NCBI GenBank assembly: GCA_900543755.1
Contig: UQSP01000038.1
Span: 1-19,840, forward strand
DNA from: an uncultured Eubacteriales bacterium
GTDB taxonomy: Bacteria > Bacillota > Clostridia > Christensenellales > Pumilibacteraceae
Reading direction: 5' to 3'
Length of the DNA stretch: 19,840 nucleotides
How positions within the stretch are numbered: position 1 is the stretch's first letter; each line of letters begins with the position of its first letter. The notes below the pieces were generated by a model, which did no database searches, was not told the origin of the DNA, and saw only the letters and a list, made by a program, of their open reading frames with translations. Below are positions 12,578 through 19,840 of this stretch, one piece after another. Position numbers and translations under genes: made by a program.

Positions 12578-13675
12578 TTATTCCTGAGTTTCGGAATCAA
12601 CGGATTCGTCATCGGAATCTATATCGATGAGGTCGGTTTTTTCGACGGCTTCGGCTTTTACCTTACGTTCAATTTCATCGTAAAGTTCTTTATTGCTTTC
12701 AAGCAAAGCCTTAACCGCCTCTTTACCCTGCGCAAGACGCTCGTCGTTATAGCTGAACCAGGAACCGCTTTTCTGAACAATATCGAATTTAAGCGCAAGC
12801 TCCAATAAAGAGCTTTCCTTGCTGATGCCTTTACCGTAAATTATATCGACTTCCGCAACTCTGAAAGGAGGAGCCAATTTGTTTTTTACGATTTTGATTT
12901 TTGTTTTGTTGCCTATTATTTCCGTACCGTTTTTAACGGGCTCGCCTTTGCGGACGTCTATTCTTACCGAAGAATAGAATTTAAGTGCTTTTCCGCCGGG
13001 AGTAACTTCAGGAGAGCCGTACATCACTCCTACTTTTTCGCGCAATTGGTTAATGAAGATAATACAGGTTTTGGTCTTGTTGCATACGCCTGCCAATTTT
13101 CTTAATGCCTGCGACATAAGTCTTGCCTGAAGTCCGACATGACTTTCGCCCATTTCTCCGTCTATTTCCACCTTGGGAGTAAGCGCCGCAACGGAGTCGA
13201 TTACCACTACGTCCAAAGCACCGCTTCTGACAAGAGATTCGGTAATATCCAGCGCCTGCTCGCCGTTGTCGGGCTGAGATATATAAAGCTCGCCCAGATT
13301 TATTCCCAATTTACTGGCATAAACGGGGTCCAAGGCGTGCTCCGCGTCGATAAAAGCAACGTTGCCGCCCGCTTTTTGCGCTTCGGCTATGACATGCAAA
13401 GACAGCGTGGTTTTACCGCTGGATTCGGGACCGTAAATTTCCACGATTCTTCCGCGCGGCAACCCCCCTACGCCTAAGGCAAGGTCAATAGAAAGGCATC
13501 CTGTGGAAATTACTTCCACTTTGTCTATTTTGGAATCGGTCATTTTCATAATCGACCCTTTGCCGAACGTTTTTTCGATTTGCGCAATCGCGTCTTCAAG
13601 CGCCTTGGCTTTATCCTCTTTGGACATATTGGAATCGATTACCGAAGTTTTTTTACTCTTTTCTTTTTTATCCAT
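12578..13675 (-). CDS. recA: Recombinase A
   Basis: A 365-residue RecA, the ATP-dependent strand-exchange protein of homologous recombination and SOS induction. The N-terminal core has Walker A GPESSGKTT at 82-90, Walker B in LDVVVIDSVAAL, and the L1/L2 DNA-binding loop region with FINQLREKVGVMYGSPE and TPGGKALKFYSSVR. The C-terminus is a typical acidic tail (DIDSDDESVDSETQE). It starts 1 nt after the cinA stop, with AAAGGGGA upstream inside the cinA end. The link to cinA is classic in Gram-positives. I saw no Gram-positive LexA box close to its start; any SOS control would act from further upstream. Confidence 0.98.
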   Translation of the reverse strand: MDKKEKSKKTSVIDSNMSKEDKAKALEDAIAQIEKTFGKGSIMKMTDSKIDKVEVISTGCLSIDLALGVGGLPRGRIVEIYGPESSGKTTLSLHVIAEAQKAGGNVAFIDAEHALDPVYASKLGINLGELYISQPDNGEQALDITESLVRSGALDVVVIDSVAALTPKVEIDGEMGESHVGLQARLMSQALRKLAGVCNKTKTCIIFINQLREKVGVMYGSPEVTPGGKALKFYSSVRIDVRKGEPVKNGTEIIGNKTKIKIVKNKLAPPFRVAEVDIIYGKGISKESSLLELALKFDIVQKSGSWFSYNDERLAQGKEAVKALLESNKELYDEIERKVKAEAVEKTDLIDIDSDDESVDSETQE

Positions 13676-13676
13676 T

Positions 13677-14186
13677 TTATTGTTCCCCTTTGTTTTTTAA
13701 CGATTCGTTCAGAAGTTCCAGCGCTTGCGCCGCCCCTTCGCATATATTTTCCTCTCGAGTACCGCTGAGAAAAATGCGTCTGACACAGATATGATTTTTA
13801 TCTCCCGCCGCAATAAAGCATTCGCCGTCCAAAGATTTATCTTCCGTCCCTGGTCCTGCGTTGCCCGTTGTTGCCACCGCAAAGTCGGGCTTTAACGGAG
13901 AAGAAAGTAATCCTTCCGCCATTTCACGGCAAGTCTTTTCGGAAACCGCTCCGTAATTATCCAAAGTTGCCGATTTGACGCTTAATCTGAACATTTTAGA
14001 TTCGTTCGAGTAGCAAACTATTCCTTCTTTGAAAAAATTGCTGGCTCCGGGAATCTGAATAACGGCATTTGCTACCGCACCGCCCGTAAACGATTCCGCC
14101 GTGGCAAGCGAAAGTTTATTTCCGGACAATTTGTCAAACGCTTTTTTTGCCTCCGCTTTCAGTTTTTTTTGCGAATCATTCAGCAT
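13677..14186 (-). CDS. cinA: CinA C-terminal-domain protein (PncC-type nicotinamide-nucleotide amidase)
   Basis: A 169-residue stand-alone CinA C-terminal domain, the size of PncC enzymes, which deamidate nicotinamide mononucleotide to nicotinate mononucleotide in pyridine-nucleotide recycling. Landmarks are AESFTGG (E31-G36), YGAVSEKT with CREMAEG, and ATTGNAGPG (T106-G113). The N-terminal MoCF-like domain of full CinA (about 410 residues) is absent; the gene is not broken, since it starts by an 11-nt overlap with pgsA and leads directly into recA. Activity is inferred from family and not from an assay-level residue check. Confidence 0.9.
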   Translation of the reverse strand: MLNDSQKKLKAEAKKAFDKLSGNKLSLATAESFTGGAVANAVIQIPGASNFFKEGIVCYSNESKMFRLSVKSATLDNYGAVSEKTCREMAEGLLSSPLKPDFAVATTGNAGPGTEDKSLDGECFIAAGDKNHICVRRIFLSGTREENICEGAAQALELLNESLKNKGEQ

Positions 14187-14763
14187 GATCTTCTGTTAAA
14201 ACGCTGCGATTACGTACAATATAATTTATCGCGGAAACAATCGTAAGCACGGTTGCAATCATCAAAAACGCAAATCCAGCATAAAAAAACACATCTCCCG
14301 CAATCGAGTTAATTAAATAAATTTCCTTGTGCGGCATATAAAAGATAAGTCCTATAAGCTGGGTTGTGGTTTTAAGCTTGCCTATTTTATCCGCTGCCAT
14401 AATAACGTTTTTGGTAGCGGCTATCGTGCGGAAACAAGTTATAATAAGTTCACGCGCAAGAATTATAACGGTACAGACAATTATTGCCGTCTGAAAAGCC
14501 GTATTTTCCGTAACGATAACTGCCGCCAGCACAAGCGCGCAAGCTACAAGAACCTTATCGGCCACGGGATCCAGAAATTTACCCAAAGTCGTCACCATAT
14601 TGTTTTTACGCGCAAGGTAACCGTCCAACCAATCCGTAAGGCTTGCCACAATAAACACTGCGGTTGCAATAACCGTATGATAAGGAAAAGGTATAAGATA
14701 CAATACAATAAATACCGGTATAAGCGCCAGCCTGGCAACAGTGATCTTTGTTGGTAAATTCAT
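14176..14763 (-). CDS. pgsA: CDP-diacylglycerol--glycerol-3-phosphate 3-phosphatidyltransferase
   Basis: A 195-residue integral membrane enzyme that makes phosphatidylglycerophosphate, the committed step to phosphatidylglycerol and cardiolipin. The CDP-alcohol phosphotransferase motif D-G-x2-A-R-x8-G-x3-D-x3-D is complete: D47, G48, A51, R52, G61, D65 and D69, with D44 just before. About five or six hydrophobic helices surround it. It overlaps rimO by 4 nt (ATGA) and cinA by 11 nt, so it is translationally coupled inside the operon. The identity of the glycerol-phosphate acceptor follows from operon position and similarity to PgsA; other CDP-alcohol transferases share the motif. Confidence 0.94.
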   Translation of the reverse strand: MNLPTKITVARLALIPVFIVLYLIPFPYHTVIATAVFIVASLTDWLDGYLARKNNMVTTLGKFLDPVADKVLVACALVLAAVIVTENTAFQTAIIVCTVIILARELIITCFRTIAATKNVIMAADKIGKLKTTTQLIGLIFYMPHKEIYLINSIAGDVFFYAGFAFLMIATVLTIVSAINYIVRNRSVLTEDHAE

Positions 14764-16055
14764 TCTGCAATCTCTCCTAAAAGGTCATAGTCGTCGAATC
14801 CTGTAATTTTAACTTTGTAAAAATTACCCGCCTCGACAAAATCTGCTTTAAAATAGACGTTTCTGTCAATATCGGGAGCATCGAACTGAGTTCTGCCTCT
14901 GAAAAGCCCCCTGTCGTAATCCACGTCTTCGTAAAGTACTTCGTAAGTCTTTCCTATAGCGGAAGTGTTGCTTTCGCGCACGTTTTCCAAATTGAGATTG
15001 CCTAAAAGTTTAACTCTTTTTATCTTTTCCGCTTTAGGAAGGTGTCCTTTTAATTTAGCCGAAGGCGTGTCCTTTTCTTTACTGTATGCAAAAATGCCGA
15101 GATTATAGGGTTTATAACGCTTTGTAAAGTCGAAAAGCAAGTTAAAATCCTCTTCCGTCTCCCCGGGAAACCCTACCATAAAAGTAGTGCGCAACGCAAT
15201 GTTTTTTTCTTTCAGCTTATCGCATATCCGTATTATATCGGCATAACCGTTACGTCTGTTCATTCGTTTTAATACGCTGTCGGAAACGTGTTGCATGGGA
15301 ATGTCTATGTACTTGGCGATTTTGGGATTAGCTGCAATTTCCTCTATAAGCTCGTCCGTTACAAGCTCGGGATAACAATACATAAGTCTTATCCATTTGA
15401 AATCCAGCTTCGAAAGGCTGTGCAGCAAGTCTATAAGTCTGTATTCTCCGTAAATATCCTTACCGTAACTTGTAACGTCCTGAGCGACAAGAATAAGTTC
15501 TTTTACGCCCTCGGAAACAAGGAATTCGGCTTCTTTTAAAAGACTTTCAACGGTACGGGAACGATATTTTCCCCGTATGGAGGGAATGGTGCAAAACGTG
15601 CAGAAATTATTGCAGCCGTCCGCTATTCTGAGGTAAGCATAATGCGGCGGAGTGGTAAGTATTCTTCCGTCGTCGGGGATTGCGGGTTCGATTCCCTCTT
15701 CTATACACGTCCTTATTTTTTCATATTCGTCTATACCGAGTGTTGCGTCGATTTCAGGTATACCCGCTTTTATTTCATCCGCATACTTTTCGATAAGGCA
15801 TCCGGTAACAATAAGTTTTTTGCATTTGCCCGCAGTTTTATAAGATGCCGCCTGTAAAATAGTATCTATGGCTTCTTGTCTGGCGCTTTCAATAAATGCG
15901 CAGGTGTTGACAATTATTATCTCGGCATCCGAATAATCGTTGGTTACAATGTAATCCCCTTCTCGTAAATACCAAAGCATTTTTTCGGTGTCCACGCGGT
16001 TTTTGTCGCACCCCAACGATATGACGGAGATTTTTTTACTCTTCATAATCCTCAC
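14760..16055 (-). CDS. rimO: Ribosomal protein S12 (uS12) methylthiotransferase RimO
   Basis: A 431-residue radical-SAM methylthiotransferase that adds a methylthio group to a conserved aspartate of ribosomal protein S12. The N-terminal UPF0004 domain has its three auxiliary-cluster cysteines, C16, C52 and C86. The radical-SAM cluster motif C-x3-C-x2-C is C148-C152-C155 (DGCNNFCTFC). A C-terminal TRAM domain (about 367-431) binds RNA or protein. ISLGCDKNRVDTE and the ftsK-rimO-pgsA order point to RimO and not the tRNA enzyme MiaB. The start is taken as GTG 16055, with AAGGA 8 nt upstream; an ATG at 16046 is possible but too close to its GAGG. It overlaps ftsK by 20 nt. Confidence 0.95.
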   Translation of the reverse strand: MRIMKSKKISVISLGCDKNRVDTEKMLWYLREGDYIVTNDYSDAEIIIVNTCAFIESARQEAIDTILQAASYKTAGKCKKLIVTGCLIEKYADEIKAGIPEIDATLGIDEYEKIRTCIEEGIEPAIPDDGRILTTPPHYAYLRIADGCNNFCTFCTIPSIRGKYRSRTVESLLKEAEFLVSEGVKELILVAQDVTSYGKDIYGEYRLIDLLHSLSKLDFKWIRLMYCYPELVTDELIEEIAANPKIAKYIDIPMQHVSDSVLKRMNRRNGYADIIRICDKLKEKNIALRTTFMVGFPGETEEDFNLLFDFTKRYKPYNLGIFAYSKEKDTPSAKLKGHLPKAEKIKRVKLLGNLNLENVRESNTSAIGKTYEVLYEDVDYDRGLFRGRTQFDAPDIDRNVYFKADFVEAGNFYKVKITGFDDYDLLGEIAE

Positions 16056-19000
16056 CGAAAAATTCCTTAAACTTTTCTTTGGTTATATAAACCTCTCTCG
16101 GCTTGGAATTGTTCTGCGGTCCTATAAAATGAAGTTCCTCCATCTGTTCCATAATTCTTGCGGCTTTATTCCACCCGAATCTGAAACGGCGCTGAATGAA
16201 AGAGCTGGAAGCCATACCGGCCTTTATGACGCATCTTACAACGTCAATCAGCTCGTTGTCGTAAGGACCGTTTTCGTCCGAACCGGAACCTTCGTGCTCA
16301 GAATCATTCTCTTTTACTACAATTGCCTTTTCGAAGTCGTCGTTGAAATCGGGCTGATTATGCTCGTTAACAAAATTAACTATATTCTTGACTTCGTCGT
16401 TTTGCACGAAAGCACCCTGAATTCTTATCGCGTCGCTTTCTCCTACGGGCGCAAACAACATATCGCCTCTTCCGAGCAGCGCTTCAGCACCTACGTCGTC
16501 GAGAATAATTCTCGAGTTCTGCGCGCTTGCAACAGCAAAAGCAATTCTGCTGGGAAGGTTAGCTTTAATCGTACCCGTAATAACATCAACAGACGGACGC
16601 TGCGTCGCAAGGACAAGATGAATTCCCGCCGCACGCGCTTTACTCGTAATACGCATAATGTAGTCTTCAAGTATCTTGCGGTTAGCCTGCGACGAAGTGA
16701 TAAGGTCCGCAAACTCGTCAACCACAAGCACTATAAAAGGCATTTTGGGTACGGCGCCTTCTTTCACGGCCGTACAGGAGTTATACTCCTGAATGTCGCG
16801 AACCTGGTTTTCACGCAATGTTTCGTAACGGCGCTCCATCTCTTCTACTGCCCATTTAAATGCGTTTATCGCCTGATTGACGTTGGTAATCGCATTGGGT
16901 ATCATAAGATGCGGCAATCCGTTGTAAGCGGTAAACTCCACAAGTTTAGGATCGACGAGAATGATTCTGACGTCCTGAGGAGAAGCTTTATACAAAAGAC
17001 TTATCAAAAGCGAATTGATGCACGCGCTTTTTCCGCTGCCGGTAGTACCCGCAATAAGCAAGTGCGGCATTTTATCAAGCCTTGCCAACATCACTTTGCC
17101 CTGAATATCCTTTCCGAGGGCTATGGTAAGCGGCGAAGGCGAAGCTTTGAACTCACTTGAGTTTATTATGTCTTTAAGTGCGACCGTATAAATTATGTCA
17201 TTGGGAAGTTCGATACCGACGGCGCGCTTTCCGGGGATAGGCGACTGAATACGTATCTGCTTGCTGCACTTCATACTGTACATTATATCGGGTGCAAGCG
17301 ACTCGATTTTTCTAACGGACATTCCGGGCGGCATATCCAGCTCGTAACGGGTAATAGCCGGTCCGTAAGTGACTCCGTTAACTTTCGCAGGAACGCCGAA
17401 CTCTTCGAGAGTATTTTCCAAAGTAGCAATTTTCGCGTTGGTATCGCTTTCGTCAGACTCGGGTCGCATGGATTCCGTCACAAGCAAATCAATGGGGGGC
17501 GCGACGTATTTGGCATGTTTTTTTGGCTTTGGTTTAACTTCATCCGACGCCTGTTTTTTAGCCATCTGATGCGAAAAAGTGTCGATGTCAATCTGATTGG
17601 CAAGTTTACCGGACGGATTAAGCTTTTCGTCAAGCGCATTTACTCTCTTCTCAAAAGTATTGTCTACGCTTATTTTGCTGTTTGCCGCGGATTTCGAGGC
17701 GACGTTGTAATAGCCTGTCGTGTCGTTGGGATTGGAAAAAGACTTTTCGCTTAAATCTTCGACTTCTTCGGAAATGTTAAACGACGATGTGGAACTTTCA
17801 AACTTTTTGGAAAGTTCGGTTTCCGTTTCTTCAGGCTTTTTTTCTTCCGCAACGGCGCTAGGGATATCTTCGGCCTCTTCAAAAGTATTCTCCGAAGTTT
17901 CGCTTAATGCTTCGGACTCTTTCTCTCCGTCAATATCTTCAAGGTCGTCGTAAGCTTCATAAACAGATTGAGTTTCTACCTTCTCGGGTTGAGGCTCAGC
18001 AACTTCCGTTTCAAAATCCAACGATTCGTTTTCCAATTCGTCCACAAGATTGGAATAATTGTTTTCCTCGTGATTTACTCCGATTTCGCCAAACGAAGGT
18101 TGTTCGTTGTTTAACGAGGGTTGCTCCTCTTTATGATAATAAACGTTGATTTGCGGTTCGGAAGAGGGTTGCTCCTCTTTATGATAATAAACGTTGATTT
18201 GCGGTTCGGAATCCGACGCGGCGTAAGTATCGGTATTCACGTTATTTGTCGAATAATCGGATTTATCCTCAAAGTCGTTAACATCATTTGCGGCGGAATA
18301 CTGCCCGTCTGAATCGGAATTCACTGAAGGCTCTTCCGAGGAAGAAATATCTTGTCCCGAAGGCTGTTCTTCAAACATTTTGACAACGGGTGCTTCCTCG
18401 CCTTCCACAAAAAAGTCGCCGTTGATAATAGGACCGGGGTTAAAATAAGGCGTATTTTCCTCTTCGGTTTTATTGTAATTTAAAGCGTCACGCGTAGCCG
18501 TGCTTTTTGTATAATTAATTACATTGTTTGACGTATCCGAGTCGTTACGGGTTACGCTGCTTGAGCTGAAAGAATAATCCGAAACCGATTTCGTTTCGTT
18601 AGCCTTGTTTTTATCCGATAAACGAGCTGCAACTTCGTCTCCGTTGATTATCTCGCCGGCGACGTAATTCTGTTCAAAATATTTTTCGGGAGGAACAGGT
18701 ACTTCGGGAATTACCTGCTTTTCTTCCTTCTCGTATTTTACAACGGGCTGAGCCGTAGCTTTTGAAGGCAAATATCTTTCGTAAGCTTCTTTGTTGTCTT
18801 CAAAAAGAATTTTACGCGCCCTTTCCCTGTCGTAAATTTTTTCGGTATCGATTTCGTCGCGGACTTCGGGCTTCTGTTCCTCTGCTATTTCAGGGGTATC
18901 GGGAATATCGTCGAAACTGCCTGAACGGGAATATCTGACGTCCGGTTTAATTATCGAGCCGACAAAAAGTCCGCCCCCGCGGTTTTCCGCATCCGAAAAG

Positions 19001-19617
19001 CCGTTTAAACCGTAGGATGCGTCGGTGACGAAACCTTTGGTTGATTTTTTAACGTTTTTATTTCTGCGCTTTCTGTCCGCACGTTTTACGACGGGAAGAT
19101 TGGCATAAAATCCCGACATGAAAAACAGCGCCGCAACAATGAGCAACGAAAATACGATATAAGTAAAAACCGTGCCCATAACGGCATAAAAAGCATAAAC
19201 AATAACGCCGAAAAGTACGCCGCCCACGGTATTTTTATTAGAGTAAACTTCGGAAGCGTAAGAATTAAAGCCGTTACCCATATAAGCGTAGCTTGTGGCA
19301 AGATGAGCTATACAGATAATGGCAAACGCAATAACCGAAACCCACACCGCATATCTCACACGGACTGAAAGTTTACGTTTCTGAACTTTAAGTATGCCCA
19401 GAATAAGCATAAACAAAAGCAACGGATAAGTGACATAACCTATCACTCCCGTCAGCACGTTGGCTATCGCCCTGCCGATGTCGCCCAGGATAAGACCGCG
19501 GGTGAGCATGCAAAGCAAAAGGAAAGCGGAAATTATTATAAGAATGACGCCGGCCGCTTCGCTGTTTGCGGCTTCACGTTCCTCTCTTTTTCTCTCAGAA
19601 TATTTTTTGGCAGGCAA
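16036..19617 (-). CDS. ftsK: FtsK/SpoIIIE-type DNA translocase with an enlarged acidic linker
   Basis: A 1193-residue septal DNA pump. Four or five membrane helices lie at about residues 22-42, 56-76, 88-108 and 132-172. A very long acidic, Ser/Glu/Asn-rich linker runs from about 190 to 700. The motor has Walker A GTTGSGKS at 857-864 and Walker B VVDEF (D967-E968), followed by a C-terminal winged-helix gamma domain (about 1119-1185, GMASSSFIQRRFRFGWNKA) that reads orienting DNA sequences. The family is more often about 750-900 residues; the extra length is all linker, which carries a perfect 16-residue tandem duplication. It starts at TTG 19617, supported by GAGGTG about 7 nt upstream; the next Met is inside the first helix. 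It leads the rimO-pgsA-cinA-recA operon. FtsK and SpoIIIE roles cannot be separated from sequence alone. Confidence 0.95.
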   Translation of the reverse strand: MPAKKYSERKREEREAANSEAAGVILIIISAFLLLCMLTRGLILGDIGRAIANVLTGVIGYVTYPLLLFMLILGILKVQKRKLSVRVRYAVWVSVIAFAIICIAHLATSYAYMGNGFNSYASEVYSNKNTVGGVLFGVIVYAFYAVMGTVFTYIVFSLLIVAALFFMSGFYANLPVVKRADRKRRNKNVKKSTKGFVTDASYGLNGFSDAENRGGGLFVGSIIKPDVRYSRSGSFDDIPDTPEIAEEQKPEVRDEIDTEKIYDRERARKILFEDNKEAYERYLPSKATAQPVVKYEKEEKQVIPEVPVPPEKYFEQNYVAGEIINGDEVAARLSDKNKANETKSVSDYSFSSSSVTRNDSDTSNNVINYTKSTATRDALNYNKTEEENTPYFNPGPIINGDFFVEGEEAPVVKMFEEQPSGQDISSSEEPSVNSDSDGQYSAANDVNDFEDKSDYSTNNVNTDTYAASDSEPQINVYYHKEEQPSSEPQINVYYHKEEQPSLNNEQPSFGEIGVNHEENNYSNLVDELENESLDFETEVAEPQPEKVETQSVYEAYDDLEDIDGEKESEALSETSENTFEEAEDIPSAVAEEKKPEETETELSKKFESSTSSFNISEEVEDLSEKSFSNPNDTTGYYNVASKSAANSKISVDNTFEKRVNALDEKLNPSGKLANQIDIDTFSHQMAKKQASDEVKPKPKKHAKYVAPPIDLLVTESMRPESDESDTNAKIATLENTLEEFGVPAKVNGVTYGPAITRYELDMPPGMSVRKIESLAPDIMYSMKCSKQIRIQSPIPGKRAVGIELPNDIIYTVALKDIINSSEFKASPSPLTIALGKDIQGKVMLARLDKMPHLLIAGTTGSGKSACINSLLISLLYKASPQDVRIILVDPKLVEFTAYNGLPHLMIPNAITNVNQAINAFKWAVEEMERRYETLRENQVRDIQEYNSCTAVKEGAVPKMPFIVLVVDEFADLITSSQANRKILEDYIMRITSKARAAGIHLVLATQRPSVDVITGTIKANLPSRIAFAVASAQNSRIILDDVGAEALLGRGDMLFAPVGESDAIRIQGAFVQNDEVKNIVNFVNEHNQPDFNDDFEKAIVVKENDSEHEGSGSDENGPYDNELIDVVRCVIKAGMASSSFIQRRFRFGWNKAARIMEQMEELHFIGPQNNSKPREVYITKEKFKEFFGEDYEE
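18116..18211. repeat. Perfect 48-bp tandem duplication within ftsK
   Basis: Two identical 48-bp units (18116-18163 and 18164-18211) encode SEPQINVYYHKEEQPS twice in the FtsK linker, at about residues 469-501. Identity at the DNA level, including third positions, indicates a very recent or gene-converted duplication. A further EQPS follows. Confidence 0.95.
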
Positions 19618-19651
19618 AATAAAACACCTCTGGCAAAAACTCTACCGATAT

Positions 19652-19680
19652 ATTATAACACATTAAACAATTAGTTTCAA
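19652..19680 (-). promoter_or_regulatory. Promoter of the ftsK-rimO-pgsA-cinA-recA operon
   Basis: Minus strand TTGAAA (19675-19680), 17-bp spacer, TATAAT (19652-19657). Start of transcription is expected near 19645, giving a leader of about 28 nt before the TTG start. Confidence 0.85.
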
Positions 19681-19714
19681 TCATTTTCAACCGCAAATTA
19701 CTTATTAAAATTTA

Positions 19715-19742
19715 ATTAAAAACCGCCCTTTTCAGGACGGTT
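19715..19742 (-). terminator. Intrinsic terminator of the gene upstream of ftsK
   Basis: AACCGTCC (19742-19735 on the minus strand) pairs with GGGCGGTT (19728-19721), one G-U pair, 6-nt loop, followed by TTTAATT. It closes a transcript coming from beyond the right edge. Confidence 0.75.
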
Positions 19743-19756
19743 TATCTTTTGTTTTG

Positions 19757-19806
19757 TCAGTTATTTTTAAGTTCGTAGCCTTTTTTTTGCGAAAGACCGT
19801 TTTGTC
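19757..19806 (-). CDS. Possible C-terminal tail of an upstream gene (partial)
   Basis: An open minus-strand frame from the contig edge ends at a TGA (19757-19759) 14 nt before the terminator stem, encoding QNGLSQKKGYELKNN. The spacing of stop then terminator is typical of a gene end, but 15 codons are too few to identify a family or exclude chance. Confidence 0.3.
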
Positions 19807-19840
19807 CTGTCTCTTATACACATCTCCGAGCCCACGAGAC
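19807..19840 (+). other. Untrimmed Nextera read-2-side adapter (artefact)
   Basis: 19807-19825 is the reverse complement of the 19-bp mosaic end (CTGTCTCTTATACACATCT), and 19826-19840 is CCGAGCCCACGAGAC, the P7-side Nextera sequence. It is library sequence, not genome. Confidence 0.97.

Noticed and set aside
13600..14200. LexA/SOS box upstream of recA
   Set aside because: No sequence close to CGAAC-N4-GTTCG was seen near the recA or cinA starts.
15988..17160. A 390-codon plus-strand open frame antisense to ftsK and rimO
   Set aside because: It lies opposite well-supported conserved domains, has no recognisable family features and starts without a clear ribosome-binding site. It is a shadow frame.

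Overview
The window is one contig from a low-to-moderate GC member of the Bacillota, most likely an uncultured Clostridia lineage from a metagenome. The main evidence is the gene block at 10797-19617, ftsK/spoIIIE - rimO - pgsA - cinA - recA - rny, an order well known in Firmicutes. Purine-rich Shine-Dalgarno sites, sigma-A-type promoters with 17-bp spacers and U-tract terminators fit this. The sequence does not name a genus. Both termini (1-40 and 19807-19840) are untrimmed Nextera library adapter, so the biological sequence is about 41-19806.

Layout, right to left, because every protein gene reads on the minus strand. A terminator and perhaps the last 15 codons of an unseen gene lie at the right edge. 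A strong promoter (19652-19680) then drives a DNA translocase (ftsK), rimO, pgsA, a single-domain cinA and recA, packed with overlaps or 1-nt gaps and closed by a terminator at 12489-12525. rny follows as its own unit with its own promoter and a long perfect terminator stem. A GH36 alpha-galactosidase stands alone. Next is a marR - ABC - ABC operon encoding a regulated heterodimeric exporter, with a consensus promoter and two tandem operator-like palindromes at its start. An orphan 2,4-diaminopentanoate-dehydrogenase-like oxidoreductase has a perfect-consensus promoter and a strong terminator.

Behind that terminator sits an apparently intact IS200-type insertion (about 2521-3244) with a single-strand transposase (tnpA) and hairpin ends. 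Between the IS and the only plus-strand gene, tRNA-Trp(CCA) at 2227-2301, are four perfect 12-bp direct repeats and a leftward promoter. Left of the tRNA, proC, rnhA and a VTT/DedA-like membrane protein form a small operon cut off by the left contig edge.

The core genes are ordinary housekeeping: chromosome segregation, ribosome modification, phospholipid synthesis, recombination and mRNA decay. The accessory interest is concentrated at 2200-3300. There the IS carries a pair of 25-nt inverted arms flanking tnpA, and a stem that would hide the tnpA ribosome-binding site only in read-through transcripts. The tRNA-flanking repeats look like recombinase arm sites or another binding array. I did not find a clear new defence or biosynthetic system.
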